Origin: Mangrovactinospora gilvigrisea
Lineage (GTDB): Bacteria; Actinomycetota; Actinomycetes; Streptomycetales; Streptomycetaceae
Direction of reading: 5' to 3'
Length of the DNA: 64,000 nt
Assembly: GCF_001879105.1 (NCBI RefSeq)
Contig: NZ_MLCF01000043.1
Location: forward strand, 106,628-170,627
Shown here: one piece after another, positions 46,439-56,127 of the stretch
Layout: each line of letters starts with the position of its first letter
Position numbering within the stretch: the stretch's first letter is position 1
Made by a program: the position numbers and the translations under genes
The notes under the pieces: generated by a model
Databases searched by the model: none
The model's input: the letters and a program-made list of their open reading frames with translations, nothing else
What the model was told of the DNA's origin: nothing

Positions 46439-46537
46439 TCAGCGCTGGCCCTGGTACAGCTTCGTCACGGCGTACCAGGCGAACCAGAGGGTGGCGACGC
46501 AGACGAGGACCAGGAGGGTGGTGAAGACGGCTTCCAT
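46439..46537 (-). CDS. Very small single-helix membrane protein
   Basis: The 32-residue product starts MEAVFTTLLVLVCVATLWF and ends VTKLYQGQR: one membrane helix, outside-in N-terminus and a short basic tail. AAGGAG lies nine bases before the ATG, the strongest argument that it is real. It lies 32 bases upstream of the FABP gene on the same strand. Function unknown. Confidence 0.65.
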   Translation of the reverse strand: MEAVFTTLLVLVCVATLWFAWYAVTKLYQGQR

Positions 46538-46611
46538 GGAACGGTGCTCCTTGCGGTAGCGCGGGCGCGGGCGCAGACGCTGCGTGCGACGTGTTCGGCT
46601 CGCGGCCGATT

Positions 46612-47283
46612 CTATCGGGAGGGGGTGGGGGGGAGCGCCCGGGTCAGCTCGTCGAGGTGTCGCACCACCCACTGAGCGCCGGCGTCCCGCAGCAGCCGGA
46701 CCTTCTCCTCCCGGTTCGCGTACCCCACGAACCCCACCCCGGCGGCCCGAGCGGCGGCGACGTCCGCGACGGAGTCGCCGATCATCAGGCATTCCGCGGG
46801 CGGATGCCCGCCCATCGCCTGGACGACCACATAAGGATCGGGCTTCATCCGCCCCACCCCGTCCGGCTCCCGCCCGAAGATCGCCTCCGGCGGGAACGCC
46901 TCCCCCAGCAGCCCCCGGTCCGCGAGGTGCTTCCGGACGGCGGCGGCGCAGTTGTTGCTGGCGACGGCGAACGTCGCACCGTGCGTCAGCAGCACAGCGA
47001 CCAGCTCGTCCGATCCGGGGGTGGGCGCGGCGGTGGCCGCGGCCTCGATCTCGTGAGCGGCGAGCAGCGGTTCCAGCCGGGGCAGAGCCCGGACGACGAC
47101 ATGAGTGTCCGTCGCACCCTGCAGTTCCGCCGGGGCCTCGGGGGCGGAAGCCAGGAGTTCGTCGGCGACATCGGTGGCGGGGTACCCGTCGAAGAGCCCG
47201 CACAACGGGCCGTCGAAGTCCCATATGACGCGGCGGGCTCGGAGCACGGCGGCGTGACGGCCGTCAGGCCGGCTGAGGTCCAT
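46612..47283 (-). CDS. HAD superfamily hydrolase
   Basis: The protein has 223 residues. Motif I is VIWDFDGPLCGLF (nucleophile Asp and acid/base Asp), motif II is FAVASNN, motif III Lys is in GRMKPDPYVV, and motif IV is LMIGDSVADVAAARAAG. A helical cap lies between motifs I and II (subclass I phosphatase or phosphoglycolate-phosphatase-like). It is divergent from the sialic-acid-synthase-like gene, so a role in removing phosphate from its product is an attractive inference. Start ATG 47283. Confidence 0.88.
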   Translation of the reverse strand: MDLSRPDGRHAAVLRARRVIWDFDGPLCGLFDGYPATDVADELLASAPEAPAELQGATDTHVVVRALPRLEPLLAAHEIEAAATAAPTPGSDELVAVLLTHGATFAVASNNCAAAVRKHLADRGLLGEAFPPEAIFGREPDGVGRMKPDPYVVVQAMGGHPPAECLMIGDSVADVAAARAAGVGFVGYANREEKVRLLRDAGAQWVVRHLDELTRALPPTPSR

Positions 47284-47523
47284 GCGCTCGAGGGTATGCG
47301 CGTTCGCTACTTCCCTCTGACGAGGGATGACGGTGAAAGGTTTCGCAGCGTTCACGAGCGTCGCTTGCTACCCACCCGACTCACCCTGTAAACCTTCTTC
47401 CTGACACTCTGACACCTGTGCAGATGGCGCCGCGCGGAGTGCTCTGCCGCCTGGAGACCCCCGGAACAGGGCCACGCGCTTCCCTCGCTCTTCGCATACT
47501 TTCGGTTCCTGGAGTTCAGCTCG
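47284..47523. promoter_or_regulatory. Divergent region of the HAD / NeuB-like locus
   Basis: The 240-bp region has lower GC than its surroundings. A perfect 6-4-6 inverted repeat (tccctc / gaggga, 47312-47327) lies 29 bases before the HAD start, and the direct repeat ctgacac occurs twice near 47403-47418. CTGGAG precedes the NeuB-like ATG. Confidence 0.5.
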
Positions 47524-48654
47524 ATGGGTTCCATCAGCATCGCGGGACGGCCGGTCGGCAACGCGACCAGGCCCTATGTCATCGCCGAGATCGGCCACAA
47601 TCACGGGGGCAGCCTGGAGGCAGCGAAGGAGCTGGTCAGAGCCGCTGCCGAGGCAGGGGCCGACGGCGTGAAGCTGCAGAAGCGCACCAACCGCGCCATC
47701 TTCACCGAAGCCATGTACAACGCTGAGTACACGGGACGCAACAGCTTCGGCCCCACCTACGGGGCACATCGTGAATACCTGGAGCTGGACCAGTCCGACT
47801 ACCAAGAGCTACAAAAGGTCGCATTCGAGTGCAACGTCGACCTCTTTGCGACTGCCTTCGATCCGCAGAGCGTGGACTTTCTCGAAAAACTCGACGCCCC
47901 GGCAATCAAGATCGCTTCGGGCGATCTGACGTACACCCAGCTGCTGCGGACTGCAGCGGCGACCGGGATTCCGATGATCGTCTCCACCGGGGGCGCCGAT
48001 GCCGCCGAGGTGCGCCGCGCCTACGAGGCGATCCGCGGCGAGTCGGCAACGGTCCCGCTCGCGCTCCTGCAATGCACGGCCACCTACCCGGCCCGACCGG
48101 AGGAGCTCAATCTCGGCGTGATCTCCACCTACGCCCGGGAGTTCGACGACCCGCACACCGTGACCGGCTACTCCGGGCACGACTCCGGCATCGACGGAGC
48201 GCTGCTGGCCGTCGGGCTCGGGGCACGGGTGGTGGAGAAGCACTTCACCCTCGACCGCACGGCGCCGGGCAGCGATCACCACTTCTCGCTGCTCCCCGAG
48301 GAGTTGGGCGAGTTGACCTCCCGCCTCGACCTGTGGGCGCGGATGCTCGGCGATCCGCGGAAGCAGCGGCTGCCGCAGGAGGCCGCGGCGCTCCGGAAGA
48401 TGCGGAAGTGCCTGGTTGCCGCGCGCGACCTGGAGCCGGATGCGGTGCTCACCGAGAAGGACATCGCCTTCAAGTCCCCGGGCGACGGGCCGATGCTGCC
48501 CTACGAGGCGGACGAGCTGATCGGCCGCACCATGCGGGTAGCGGTGCGGAGGGACGAGTTCTTCGACCGCGGCATGCTGGCTCCCGCGGGCACGCCGTCC
48601 CGGGGCGGAACCGGTCGGCGCGAACCCGCTGCCACCGCCGGCAGCCGGCCATGA
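47524..48654 (+). CDS. N-acetylneuraminate synthase family protein (NeuB/SpsE-like)
   Basis: The protein has 376 residues. The N-terminal TIM barrel (1-275) has [101 protein letters not shown] and VVEKHFTLDRTAPGSDHHFSLLPEEL. A C-terminal SAF/antifreeze-like domain (about 290-345, CLVAARDLEPDAVLTEKDIAFKSPGDGP) closes the active site of the partner subunit. It condenses PEP with an N-acyl sugar to a nonulosonate. No cytidylyltransferase or other pathway gene is nearby. Codon bias is weaker than in flanking genes. Confidence 0.92.
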   Translation: MGSISIAGRPVGNATRPYVIAEIGHNHGGSLEAAKELVRAAAEAGADGVKLQKRTNRAIFTEAMYNAEYTGRNSFGPTYGAHREYLELDQSDYQELQKVAFECNVDLFATAFDPQSVDFLEKLDAPAIKIASGDLTYTQLLRTAAATGIPMIVSTGGADAAEVRRAYEAIRGESATVPLALLQCTATYPARPEELNLGVISTYAREFDDPHTVTGYSGHDSGIDGALLAVGLGARVVEKHFTLDRTAPGSDHHFSLLPEELGELTSRLDLWARMLGDPRKQRLPQEAAALRKMRKCLVAARDLEPDAVLTEKDIAFKSPGDGPMLPYEADELIGRTMRVAVRRDEFFDRGMLAPAGTPSRGGTGRREPAATAGSRP

Positions 48655-48673
48655 CGGTGGCGGCGCAGGCGGG

Positions 48674-49510
48674 TCAGGCCGGGGCGGCGATGGTGTCCCA
48701 GTAGCTCTCGAACCAGGCCTTCAGCTCTTCGGCGTAGGTGCCGGTGTGGCGCCGGAGGTCGAGGTTGAAGCCCGCCACGTCATAGGCCTCCACCTCGGCG
48801 CCGCCGTCGAGCGGGGTGACCCACTTCTGCACCTGGTACAGACCGCTGAAGACGGCCCTCCGGTTGAGGACGTAGAGCTTGAAGGTCGGCGTCAGCGGAA
48901 CCGTGCGGAGCTCGAACCGGAGCTCCGTCCGTGGCACCGCGAGCTTCTGCATCTGCGCGAACTGGGTCCGCAGGACTCCGACCTGATTCCGGCGGATCCC
49001 GTCCATCCGCTGGCGCGGGCGCGCATCGTCCGGATCGGTGACGGATCGCGGGAGGGCGAGATGCGCACCATCCGAGGGCAGCATCAGACGGAGAGTGACC
49101 GATTTCGGTTGCAGCGCACCGATCCGCATGCGGCGGATCGGCAATTGCATGGCCGAGTTCAGCGTCTCGGCCGTGAACCCGAAGTAGTCGATCGTGACGT
49201 CCTGTTGCTCACCGAACGCCGTCTCGACCGCGTCGGCCAGGAAGATCCCGCCCTCGGAAACCTGGGCCCGATCTCCCGCGACGACGGCCCGGCGCCCGCG
49301 CTGCATCGGGTCGATGACCCCGTCGTTCTCCAGAATCTTCAGCGCGAGCTGGACAGTTGGGCGCGAAACCTCGAATTCTCCCGCCAAATCACCCTGCGAC
49401 GGGAGCTTCTCCCCTGCATGGTACCGACCGGCATCGATGGCGTCGCGCAGCTCCCCCGCGACCCACTCGGGCTTGGCTGTCGGACCGCCGTTGCCACCAT
49501 CGAGCGACAT
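48674..49510 (-). CDS. GntR-type winged-helix regulator with an unusual C-terminal domain
   Basis: The protein has 278 residues. The GntR winged helix is at about 10-80 (EWVAGELRDAIDAGRYHAGEKLPSQGDLAGEFEVSRPTVQLALKILENDGVI). The C-terminal 190 residues do not look like the usual UTRA or FCD sensor: they include DVTIDYFGFTAETLNSAM, LPIRRMRIGALQPKSVTLRLMLP and a Phe/Trp-rich end (AWFESYWDTI), resembling the sensor found in some XRE or PLD-like regulators. It is convergent with the NeuB-like gene (19 bases). Start ATG 49510. Confidence 0.85.
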   Translation of the reverse strand: MSLDGGNGGPTAKPEWVAGELRDAIDAGRYHAGEKLPSQGDLAGEFEVSRPTVQLALKILENDGVIDPMQRGRRAVVAGDRAQVSEGGIFLADAVETAFGEQQDVTIDYFGFTAETLNSAMQLPIRRMRIGALQPKSVTLRLMLPSDGAHLALPRSVTDPDDARPRQRMDGIRRNQVGVLRTQFAQMQKLAVPRTELRFELRTVPLTPTFKLYVLNRRAVFSGLYQVQKWVTPLDGGAEVEAYDVAGFNLDLRRHTGTYAEELKAWFESYWDTIAAPA

Positions 49511-49799
49511 GGCAGAAGCATACTGGCTCGGCCAAGTTGAGAACCCACATGGTGTCAACTTCCTTGCCAGGTTTGGCGATCCTGCCAAGCAGGTATCTCA
49601 CTACCAGTCAGGGTTTCCGCCCCGGTAAGGGGTTGTCGGGGCGGGTTGCCGGACCGTGACTGCTGCAACGGGGGTCTGCGCGGTTGGAACGCCACGCCGA
49701 TCGCGCAGGACCTTCGTGGCGCCCGCCGCAGCTGCGCCACGCACAACGACGTGCGAGCTACCCCTTGTTGCTCTCAAAGCAGGCAAGGAGGAAGCGCCA
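49511..49799. promoter_or_regulatory. GntR upstream region with repeated half-sites
   Basis: gttga (49536) and tcaac (49555) form an imperfect operator-like pair just before GntR. Further on, 49561-49590 has TTGCCA, TTTGGC and TGCCAA half-sites. AAGGAGG (near 49786) serves the small membrane gene. No other gene is seen. Confidence 0.4.
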
Positions 49800-50051
49800 G
49801 TGTCAGTCTTCGGGAAAGAAGCCGTCGACCTCATCCTCGGATGGATCGTCAGCAACGCACTTGGCACCAGCTCGGTCGTGGTGAGCCTGCTCATCGCGCT
49901 CATCGCAAAGTCGCCGGCGATCAAGCTCGCCGCCGTCATCATCGCTGTCCTGCTGATGATCGGCGTCGGTGGATCGCTGAGCATGTCGCACAGCAAGTCG
50001 CACGACGGCGGCGGCTCCCAGGTCCACGCCACCGCAACGGCCCGGCCGTAG
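49800..50051 (+). CDS. Small two-helix membrane protein
   Basis: The protein has 83 residues from a GTG that follows AAGGAGG by eight bases. Two hydrophobic helices (about 10-37 and 40-60) precede a soluble Ser/His/Gly-rich tail with SHSKSHDGGGSQVH, which might bind metal. The family is not recognised. It is divergent from the GntR regulator and may be its target. Confidence 0.6.
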   Translation: MSVFGKEAVDLILGWIVSNALGTSSVVVSLLIALIAKSPAIKLAAVIIAVLLMIGVGGSLSMSHSKSHDGGGSQVHATATARP

Positions 50052-50140
50052 AGGCCGGCCTGCTCCACCTGCGCTCGTCGCGGTCGCGCCCCAACAGCGC
50101 GGATCGCGACGACGCCACGGTGCGCGGTCGCCCCGCTCCC

Positions 50141-50344
50141 CTACTGGTCCCACCACTTGTCGTCGCGGTCGCGGCGGTTGGCGACTATGGCGGCGAACGG
50201 GGGGATGGCCATGGCGACGACGCACATGGCGATGGCCGCGGGGATGGACCAGAGGCGGACGACGCCCCAGGCCAGGACGAAGAGGGCGATGCAGATGCCC
50301 ATCATCACGAAGTAGCGGCGACGCCGCTGCGGCTGCGCCATCAT
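50141..50344 (-). CDS. DUF3099 small membrane protein
   Basis: The protein has 67 residues with a basic start (MMAQPQRRRRYFVMMG), two membrane helices and the end NRRDRDDKWWDQ. This layout matches actinobacterial DUF3099 proteins. It lies downstream of the sulfurtransferase pair on the same strand. Function unknown. Confidence 0.82.
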   Translation of the reverse strand: MMAQPQRRRRYFVMMGICIALFVLAWGVVRLWSIPAAIAMCVVAMAIPPFAAIVANRRDRDDKWWDQ

Positions 50345-50370
50345 GCAACCCAGCGTACGCCGCCGCTGAC

Positions 50371-50410
50371 CTCGGCGAATCTCGGCGAACCTCGGCAGAC
50401 CTCGGCGAGG
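50371..50410. repeat. Four 10-bp tandem repeats
   Basis: Units ctcggcgaat, ctcggcgaac, ctcggcagac and ctcggcgagg run head to tail between the DUF3099 and DUF1416 genes. Confidence 0.75.
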
Positions 50411-50414
50411 TGCC

Positions 50415-50714
50415 TCAGACCGTGATGGCCACCTCGGCCGTCGCGCCGCGGACGGCGACGACCGCGCGGTCGGCCGTCGCGCCCGGGACCAGGGCCCGGA
50501 GGGTCCACGTGCCCGGGGCGGCGAAGAAGGTGAAGGTGCCCGCGTCGCCCGTCGGGACCTCCGCGGTGAACTCGCCGCCCTCGTCCAGCAGCCGGACGTA
50601 GCCGCCCACCGGCTGCCCGTCGCGGGTGATGATGCCGCGGATCACGGCCTCGGTGGTGGTGTCGACGCCGGAGGCGTCCCGGCCGCCCTCGGGGGCGCCG
50701 CAGCTGTCGCTCAT
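50415..50714 (-). CDS. DUF1416 protein linked to sulfurtransferase
   Basis: The protein has 99 residues: a short N-terminal segment with one Cys (MSDSCGAPEGG), then a beta-sandwich like a transthyretin or carboxypeptidase-regulatory fold (VIRGIITRDGQPVGGYVRLLDEGGEFTAEVPTGDAGTFTFFAAPGTWTLRAL). It follows sseA by 27 bases. The DUF1416-sseA pair is conserved in actinobacteria, hinting at a sulfur-carrier or partner role, unproven. Confidence 0.9.
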   Translation of the reverse strand: MSDSCGAPEGGRDASGVDTTTEAVIRGIITRDGQPVGGYVRLLDEGGEFTAEVPTGDAGTFTFFAAPGTWTLRALVPGATADRAVVAVRGATAEVAITV

Positions 50715-50741
50715 AGGATCCAGTCCCCTTCTCGCTGCTTG

Positions 50742-51581
50742 CTACTTGCCGGAGCCGAGCTCGATCGGCACGCCGACCAGCGAGCCGTACTCGGTCCAGG
50801 AGCCGTCGTAGTTCTTCACGTTCTGCTGGCCGAGCAGCTCGTGCAGCACGAACCAGGTGTGCGCGGAGCGCTCGCCGATGCGGCAGTAGGCGATGGTGTC
50901 CTTGGACAGGTCGACGCCCTCGCCCTCGTAGAGGGACTTCAGCTCGTCGTCGCTGCGGAAGGTGCCGTCGTCGTTCGCGGCCTTGGACCACGGGATGTTC
51001 TTCGCCGAGGGCACGTGGCCGGCGCGCTGCGACTGCTCCTGCGGAAGGTGCGCCGGGGCGAGCAGCTTGCCGGAGAACTCGTCGGGCGAGCGGACGTCGA
51101 CCAGGTTCAGGCTGCCGATCGCCTTGACGACGTCGTCGCGGAAGGCGCGGATGGAGGCGTCCGCCTCCTTCGCGGTGTACTGCGAGGCCTCGCGGGCCGG
51201 CTTCTCGGCGACCAGCTCGCGCGAGTCCAGCTCCCACTTCTTGCGGCCGCCGTCCAGCAGGCGGACGTCGCCGTGGCCGTAGACCTTGAAGTACCAGAAG
51301 GCGTAGGCGGCGAACCAGTTGTTGTTGCCGCCGTAGAGGACGACCGTGTCGCCGTTGCCGATGCCCCGCGCGGACAGAAGCTTCTCGAAGCCCTCGCGGT
51401 CGACGAAGTCGCGGCGGACCGGGTCCTGCAGGTCCTGCTTCCAGTCGATCTTGATGGCGTTCCGGATGTGGTTCTTGTCGTAGGCCGAGGTGTCCTCGTC
51501 GACCTCCACGAGGACGACCTTCGGGTCGTCGAGGTGGGACTGGACCCAGTCGGCGTCGACCAGGACGTCGCTGCGACTCAT
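50742..51581 (-). CDS. sseA: Thiosulfate sulfurtransferase (tandem rhodanese)
   Basis: The protein has 279 residues with two rhodanese domains. The C-terminal one has the catalytic Cys in IAYCRIGERSAHTWFVLHELLG; the N-terminal one is inactive (VVLYGGNNNWFAAYAFWYFKVYG). It moves sulfane sulfur from thiosulfate. ATG 51581 (MSRSDVLVDADWVQ) has GGAGGAG ahead of it. The 300-base 5' leader carries a cysteine-rich peptide and a hairpin, suggesting control by cysteine supply. Confidence 0.94.
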   Translation of the reverse strand: MSRSDVLVDADWVQSHLDDPKVVLVEVDEDTSAYDKNHIRNAIKIDWKQDLQDPVRRDFVDREGFEKLLSARGIGNGDTVVLYGGNNNWFAAYAFWYFKVYGHGDVRLLDGGRKKWELDSRELVAEKPAREASQYTAKEADASIRAFRDDVVKAIGSLNLVDVRSPDEFSGKLLAPAHLPQEQSQRAGHVPSAKNIPWSKAANDDGTFRSDDELKSLYEGEGVDLSKDTIAYCRIGERSAHTWFVLHELLGQQNVKNYDGSWTEYGSLVGVPIELGSGK

Positions 51582-51766
51582 GGGATGTGCTCCTCCGGGG
51601 TGCGTGCGGTGCGTGGGCAGGCATGGCATGGGCGGGAGGTGCGCCTGAGGGGGCCCGCGTTCGCCGATCCGGTCATGCGGTCCACAAGGTGAGACGTGGC
51701 CGGCCGATGGATGGGCTGCTGGGCTCCGTCACGGGCAGAGATGACCCGCTGCGTTCAGGCGCAGCA

Positions 51767-51801
51767 GGGCAGCATGTCGGTGAGACCGGTAAGTGCCGCC
51801 C
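51767..51801 (-). promoter_or_regulatory. Possible attenuator hairpin after the leader peptide
   Basis: gggcagca (51767-51774) and tgccgccc (51794-51801) pair with one mismatch around an inner cggt/accg stem. It starts three bases after the leader stop codon on the minus strand, where a stalled ribosome would alter folding. No U-run follows. Confidence 0.5.
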
Positions 51802-51803
51802 CG

Positions 51804-51887
51804 TCAGATCATTCGACACAGGCAGGTGGCAACGCGGCACAGGTCGACTGCGCGCCGCTTGGTGAGTGCCACCCCTGTTCTCTGCAT
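51804..51887 (-). CDS. Cysteine-rich leader peptide upstream of sseA
   Basis: The 27-residue frame contains RRAVDLCRVATCLCR with three Cys in the C-terminal third. This RRxVDLxRVAxxLCR form is the common actinobacterial leader peptide found before sulfur-metabolism genes. ATG 51887 sits seven bases after a good -10 box, so translation would be leaderless; an internal GTG at 51872 is an alternative. It ends 222 bases before sseA. The likely role is to sense Cys-tRNA shortage by ribosome stalling. Confidence 0.75.
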   Translation of the reverse strand: MQRTGVALTKRRAVDLCRVATCLCRMI

Positions 51888-51894
51888 GGGCCCG

Positions 51895-51924
51895 ATCGTA
51901 CGGACACCGAGACTTCGGTGTCAC
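51895..51924 (-). promoter_or_regulatory. sseA leader promoter with palindrome in the spacer
   Basis: GTGACA (-35, 51924-51919), 18 bases, TACGAT (-10, 51900-51895), seven bases, then the leader ATG. Within the spacer lies the perfect 8-4-8 palindrome gacaccga / tcggtgtc (51903-51922), overlapping the -35, a likely repressor site. Confidence 0.7.
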
Positions 51925-52032
51925 CAGGGTCTCGGAATATGGGATGGGCTGTGGGTGATTTGTCCCGATTGATGGTGATTACGGCGCCATTTTGGGGGCC
52001 ATCTGTTTCGGAGTGTGGGACGGCCGGGACGG

Positions 52033-52737
52033 CTAGAGCGTCAGGTTGGTGCCGGTGAAGCCGACATGGACGCCGTCCGCCTCCGGGTCGACGGTCTGCA
52101 GCCGGACGCCGCCGGGCAGGCCGGAGAAGCTCCGGTTCACGGTGAGCTGCTGCGCCACCAGGTCGCTGATGATCGGGATCGGCGCCCCGTTGAGCTTGAC
52201 CCCGCTGGAGGCGATCGACGAGCCGCTCTTGCCGACCACCAGCCCCGCGGTTCCGGTGATGTGGCGCTGCTGGCCGAAGAGGGTGCGGGTGGTGGTGAAC
52301 TTGACGCGGCCGTTGCCGTCCGAGCCCTTGCCGCCGTAGGCGATCGAGGTGTGGTCGTCGCCCATCAGCTTGTTGACGTCCCCGTAGGAGAGCACGAACG
52401 AGCCGCTGACGCTCTCCGCGGAGGCGTGGCTGTAGTTGTCGCGCGGCTTGACGCCCCGCAGCTCGACGGCGAGGTGGCTGAGCGCCAGGTCGTCGCCCTG
52501 CGCCTGGACGCGGCCGGTGGGCGCGGCCAGCACCACGTCCTCGAAGGTGCCCGACGCCACCTGCGTCAGGAACGGGAAGCCGTTGATCGACACGGACGGC
52601 TTCGAGGTGAGCAGGAACCGCCCGTTGAGGCGGTCGGCGGCCTTGTTCTGGACGACGTGGACGCCGATCCGGTCCGCGGCCACCGCCAGGGCCAGCACGA
52701 CCACCAGCAGAATGACCAGATTGCGCAGCAATCGCAT
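52033..52737 (-). CDS. LmeA-like (DUF2993) secreted or membrane-anchored protein
   Basis: The protein has 234 residues. An N-terminal signal anchor (LVILLVVVLALAVAADRIGVHVV) precedes the DUF2993 fold (LTSKPSVSINGFPFLTQVASGTFEDVVLAA). The mycobacterial member LmeA binds phospholipid and supports lipomannan elongation in the periplasm. Here the role is probably in envelope lipid or glycan assembly. Start ATG 52737; the frame upstream is not coding. Confidence 0.88.
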   Translation of the reverse strand: MRLLRNLVILLVVVLALAVAADRIGVHVVQNKAADRLNGRFLLTSKPSVSINGFPFLTQVASGTFEDVVLAAPTGRVQAQGDDLALSHLAVELRGVKPRDNYSHASAESVSGSFVLSYGDVNKLMGDDHTSIAYGGKGSDGNGRVKFTTTRTLFGQQRHITGTAGLVVGKSGSSIASSGVKLNGAPIPIISDLVAQQLTVNRSFSGLPGGVRLQTVDPEADGVHVGFTGTNLTL

Positions 52738-52844
52738 GGTGCTCGTGCTCCGTTCCGTTCCGATGCCTACGTGGTAGAGCGGTTCCGGTGCGGGGTTGGT
52801 TCCACCGGACGGCGCCGGGACCGGTCGGAACCAGTCGGGACCGA

Positions 52845-54779
<1,935 letters not shown>

Positions 54780-54788
54780 GGTAGTCCC

Positions 54789-55064
54789 TCACCCGCCCGC
54801 GAAGGGCGGCAGCACCTCGACGGTGCCGCCGTCGGTCAACCGGATCGTCTCGGGGGCACGCTTGCCCACCGGATCGCCGTCCACCAGGAAGGAGCAGAGC
54901 GAGAGGACGGACGCGAACCGCGGCCGGTCCGCGTGCGCCTGCCGCGCCGCGTCCAGGGCATCGGCCAGCGTCGCCGCGCGGTACGGCTCCTCGGCCCTGC
55001 CCGCGGCGTCCTTCGCGGCGGCCCAGTAGCGGATCGTGCCGCCCGCGGCCGGGGTTGCGGTCAC
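54789..55064 (-). CDS. MoaD/ThiS family sulfur carrier protein
   Basis: The protein has 91 residues with a beta-grasp fold ending in PPFAGG, the C-terminal Gly-Gly that becomes a thiocarboxylate. IRYWAAAKDAAGRAEEPY is typical of MoaD-like members. GTG 55064 overlaps the hydrolase stop by four bases. It could feed molybdopterin or another sulfur transfer; sseA nearby is a possible sulfur source, but that link is inference. Confidence 0.88.
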   Translation of the reverse strand: MTATPAAGGTIRYWAAAKDAAGRAEEPYRAATLADALDAARQAHADRPRFASVLSLCSFLVDGDPVGKRAPETIRLTDGGTVEVLPPFAGG

Positions 55065-56008
55065 GCTCTTCCCCCTGCCTTCCCTGCCTTCGTCTCCTGC
55101 GGGCCGGACGGCCCGCGGTGGTCGGGTGCTGACGGTACCCGCGCCCCGGCACCGGTGGCCAACACGGCGCGTCGAAGCCATCCGGCGAGCCGGGCCAGCA
55201 GCTCCTCCCCCACCGCGTTCTCGGCGTGCCCCATGCCCGGCTCCACCCACAGCTCGGCGCGGCCGCCGGTCGCCTCGTGCAGCGAGGTGCCGTGCGCGAG
55301 CGGGAAGTAGCGGTCGGCGTCGCCGTGCACGATGAGCAGCGGGACGCCCGCCTCGGCGGCCTCCCGGGCCGCGATCCGCGGCGGCATCGGCACCACCTCC
55401 CAGTCGCGCGCTATCCGGGTGCCGAGCACCCAGCGGGAGAAGAGCCGGCCCTCGGGGCGCTGCACCGCCCAGTGCAGCAGCCGCATCGGGCGCGTCCCCT
55501 TGTAGTACCAGCGGCCGGGGGAGCTCACCGCCGCCGCGGCGTCCGTGCGGCCCGGCAGTCCGCGGCAGAGCGCCGCGTGCCGGAGCACCACCGCCGCGCC
55601 CATCGAGAAGCCGACGGTGACGATCCGTCGATAGCCCAGCGAGCGCGCCCAGGAGACGGCGGCGTCAACGTCGAGCACCTCCCGATCACCCACGCTGGAG
55701 CGTCCCCCGGATGTCCCATGGCCGCGAAACGAGAATGTAACAACCCCGAATTCGGTGGAAAGCGCGGCGGCGATCCGGCGCACGCCGGGCCGCGACAACG
55801 CGCCCGAGAATCCGTGGGCGAGCACCACCGCCGTCTCCACCGACCCGCCCCCACCTGCGAGTTCGCCACCAGGTGCGGAGCGCGCCGGGTAGTGGACGGC
55901 GCGCAGCCGAACACCGTCCGCGGTGAGCAGCACGGCCGCCGCAGGCCCCCTTCGCGCACCCGTGCGCCCGTTTGTGTCGCGTTCGTTTTCTTTCAGGGAC
56001 GGGTTCAT
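55061..56008 (-). CDS. Alpha/beta hydrolase
   Basis: The protein has 315 residues. The nucleophile elbow is [10 protein letters not shown] (Ser), the oxyanion region is [15 protein letters not shown], the acid is in [15 protein letters not shown] and the His is in [13 protein letters not shown]-terminal tail of 35 polar residues is not part of the fold. It is translated with the MoaD-like gene (4-base overlap). It is divergent from glnR. The substrate is probably a small ester or lipid; unknown. Confidence 0.9.
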   Translation of the reverse strand: MNPSLKENERDTNGRTGARRGPAAAVLLTADGVRLRAVHYPARSAPGGELAGGGGSVETAVVLAHGFSGALSRPGVRRIAAALSTEFGVVTFSFRGHGTSGGRSSVGDREVLDVDAAVSWARSLGYRRIVTVGFSMGAAVVLRHAALCRGLPGRTDAAAAVSSPGRWYYKGTRPMRLLHWAVQRPEGRLFSRWVLGTRIARDWEVVPMPPRIAAREAAEAGVPLLIVHGDADRYFPLAHGTSLHEATGGRAELWVEPGMGHAENAVGEELLARLAGWLRRAVLATGAGARVPSAPDHRGPSGPQETKAGKAGGRA

Positions 56009-56127
56009 GTTCGCTATCCTCTCTCCGCAGGAGGACCCGGGCAGCGACGCCCTCAGGGTCCTCGTCTGTTTTTCGAGGACCGATCCGAGGCCCGTGTCCG
56101 GGTTTCAGGAGAGGGGACACCCCGCGC

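Larger units (their letters stand above)
51582..52032 (-). other. 450-bp intergenic region, contents
   Basis: From right to left it holds about 100 bases of lower-GC sequence with nothing recognisable (51925-52032), the sseA leader promoter and palindrome, the leader peptide, the hairpin, and a 180-base untranslated part (51582-51766) with no recognised element except the sseA ribosome site. Confidence 0.6.

Noticed and set aside
51888..52032. Riboswitch (SAM or cobalamin) upstream of sseA
   Set aside because: No known riboswitch core motif was seen; the leader peptide explains the region better.
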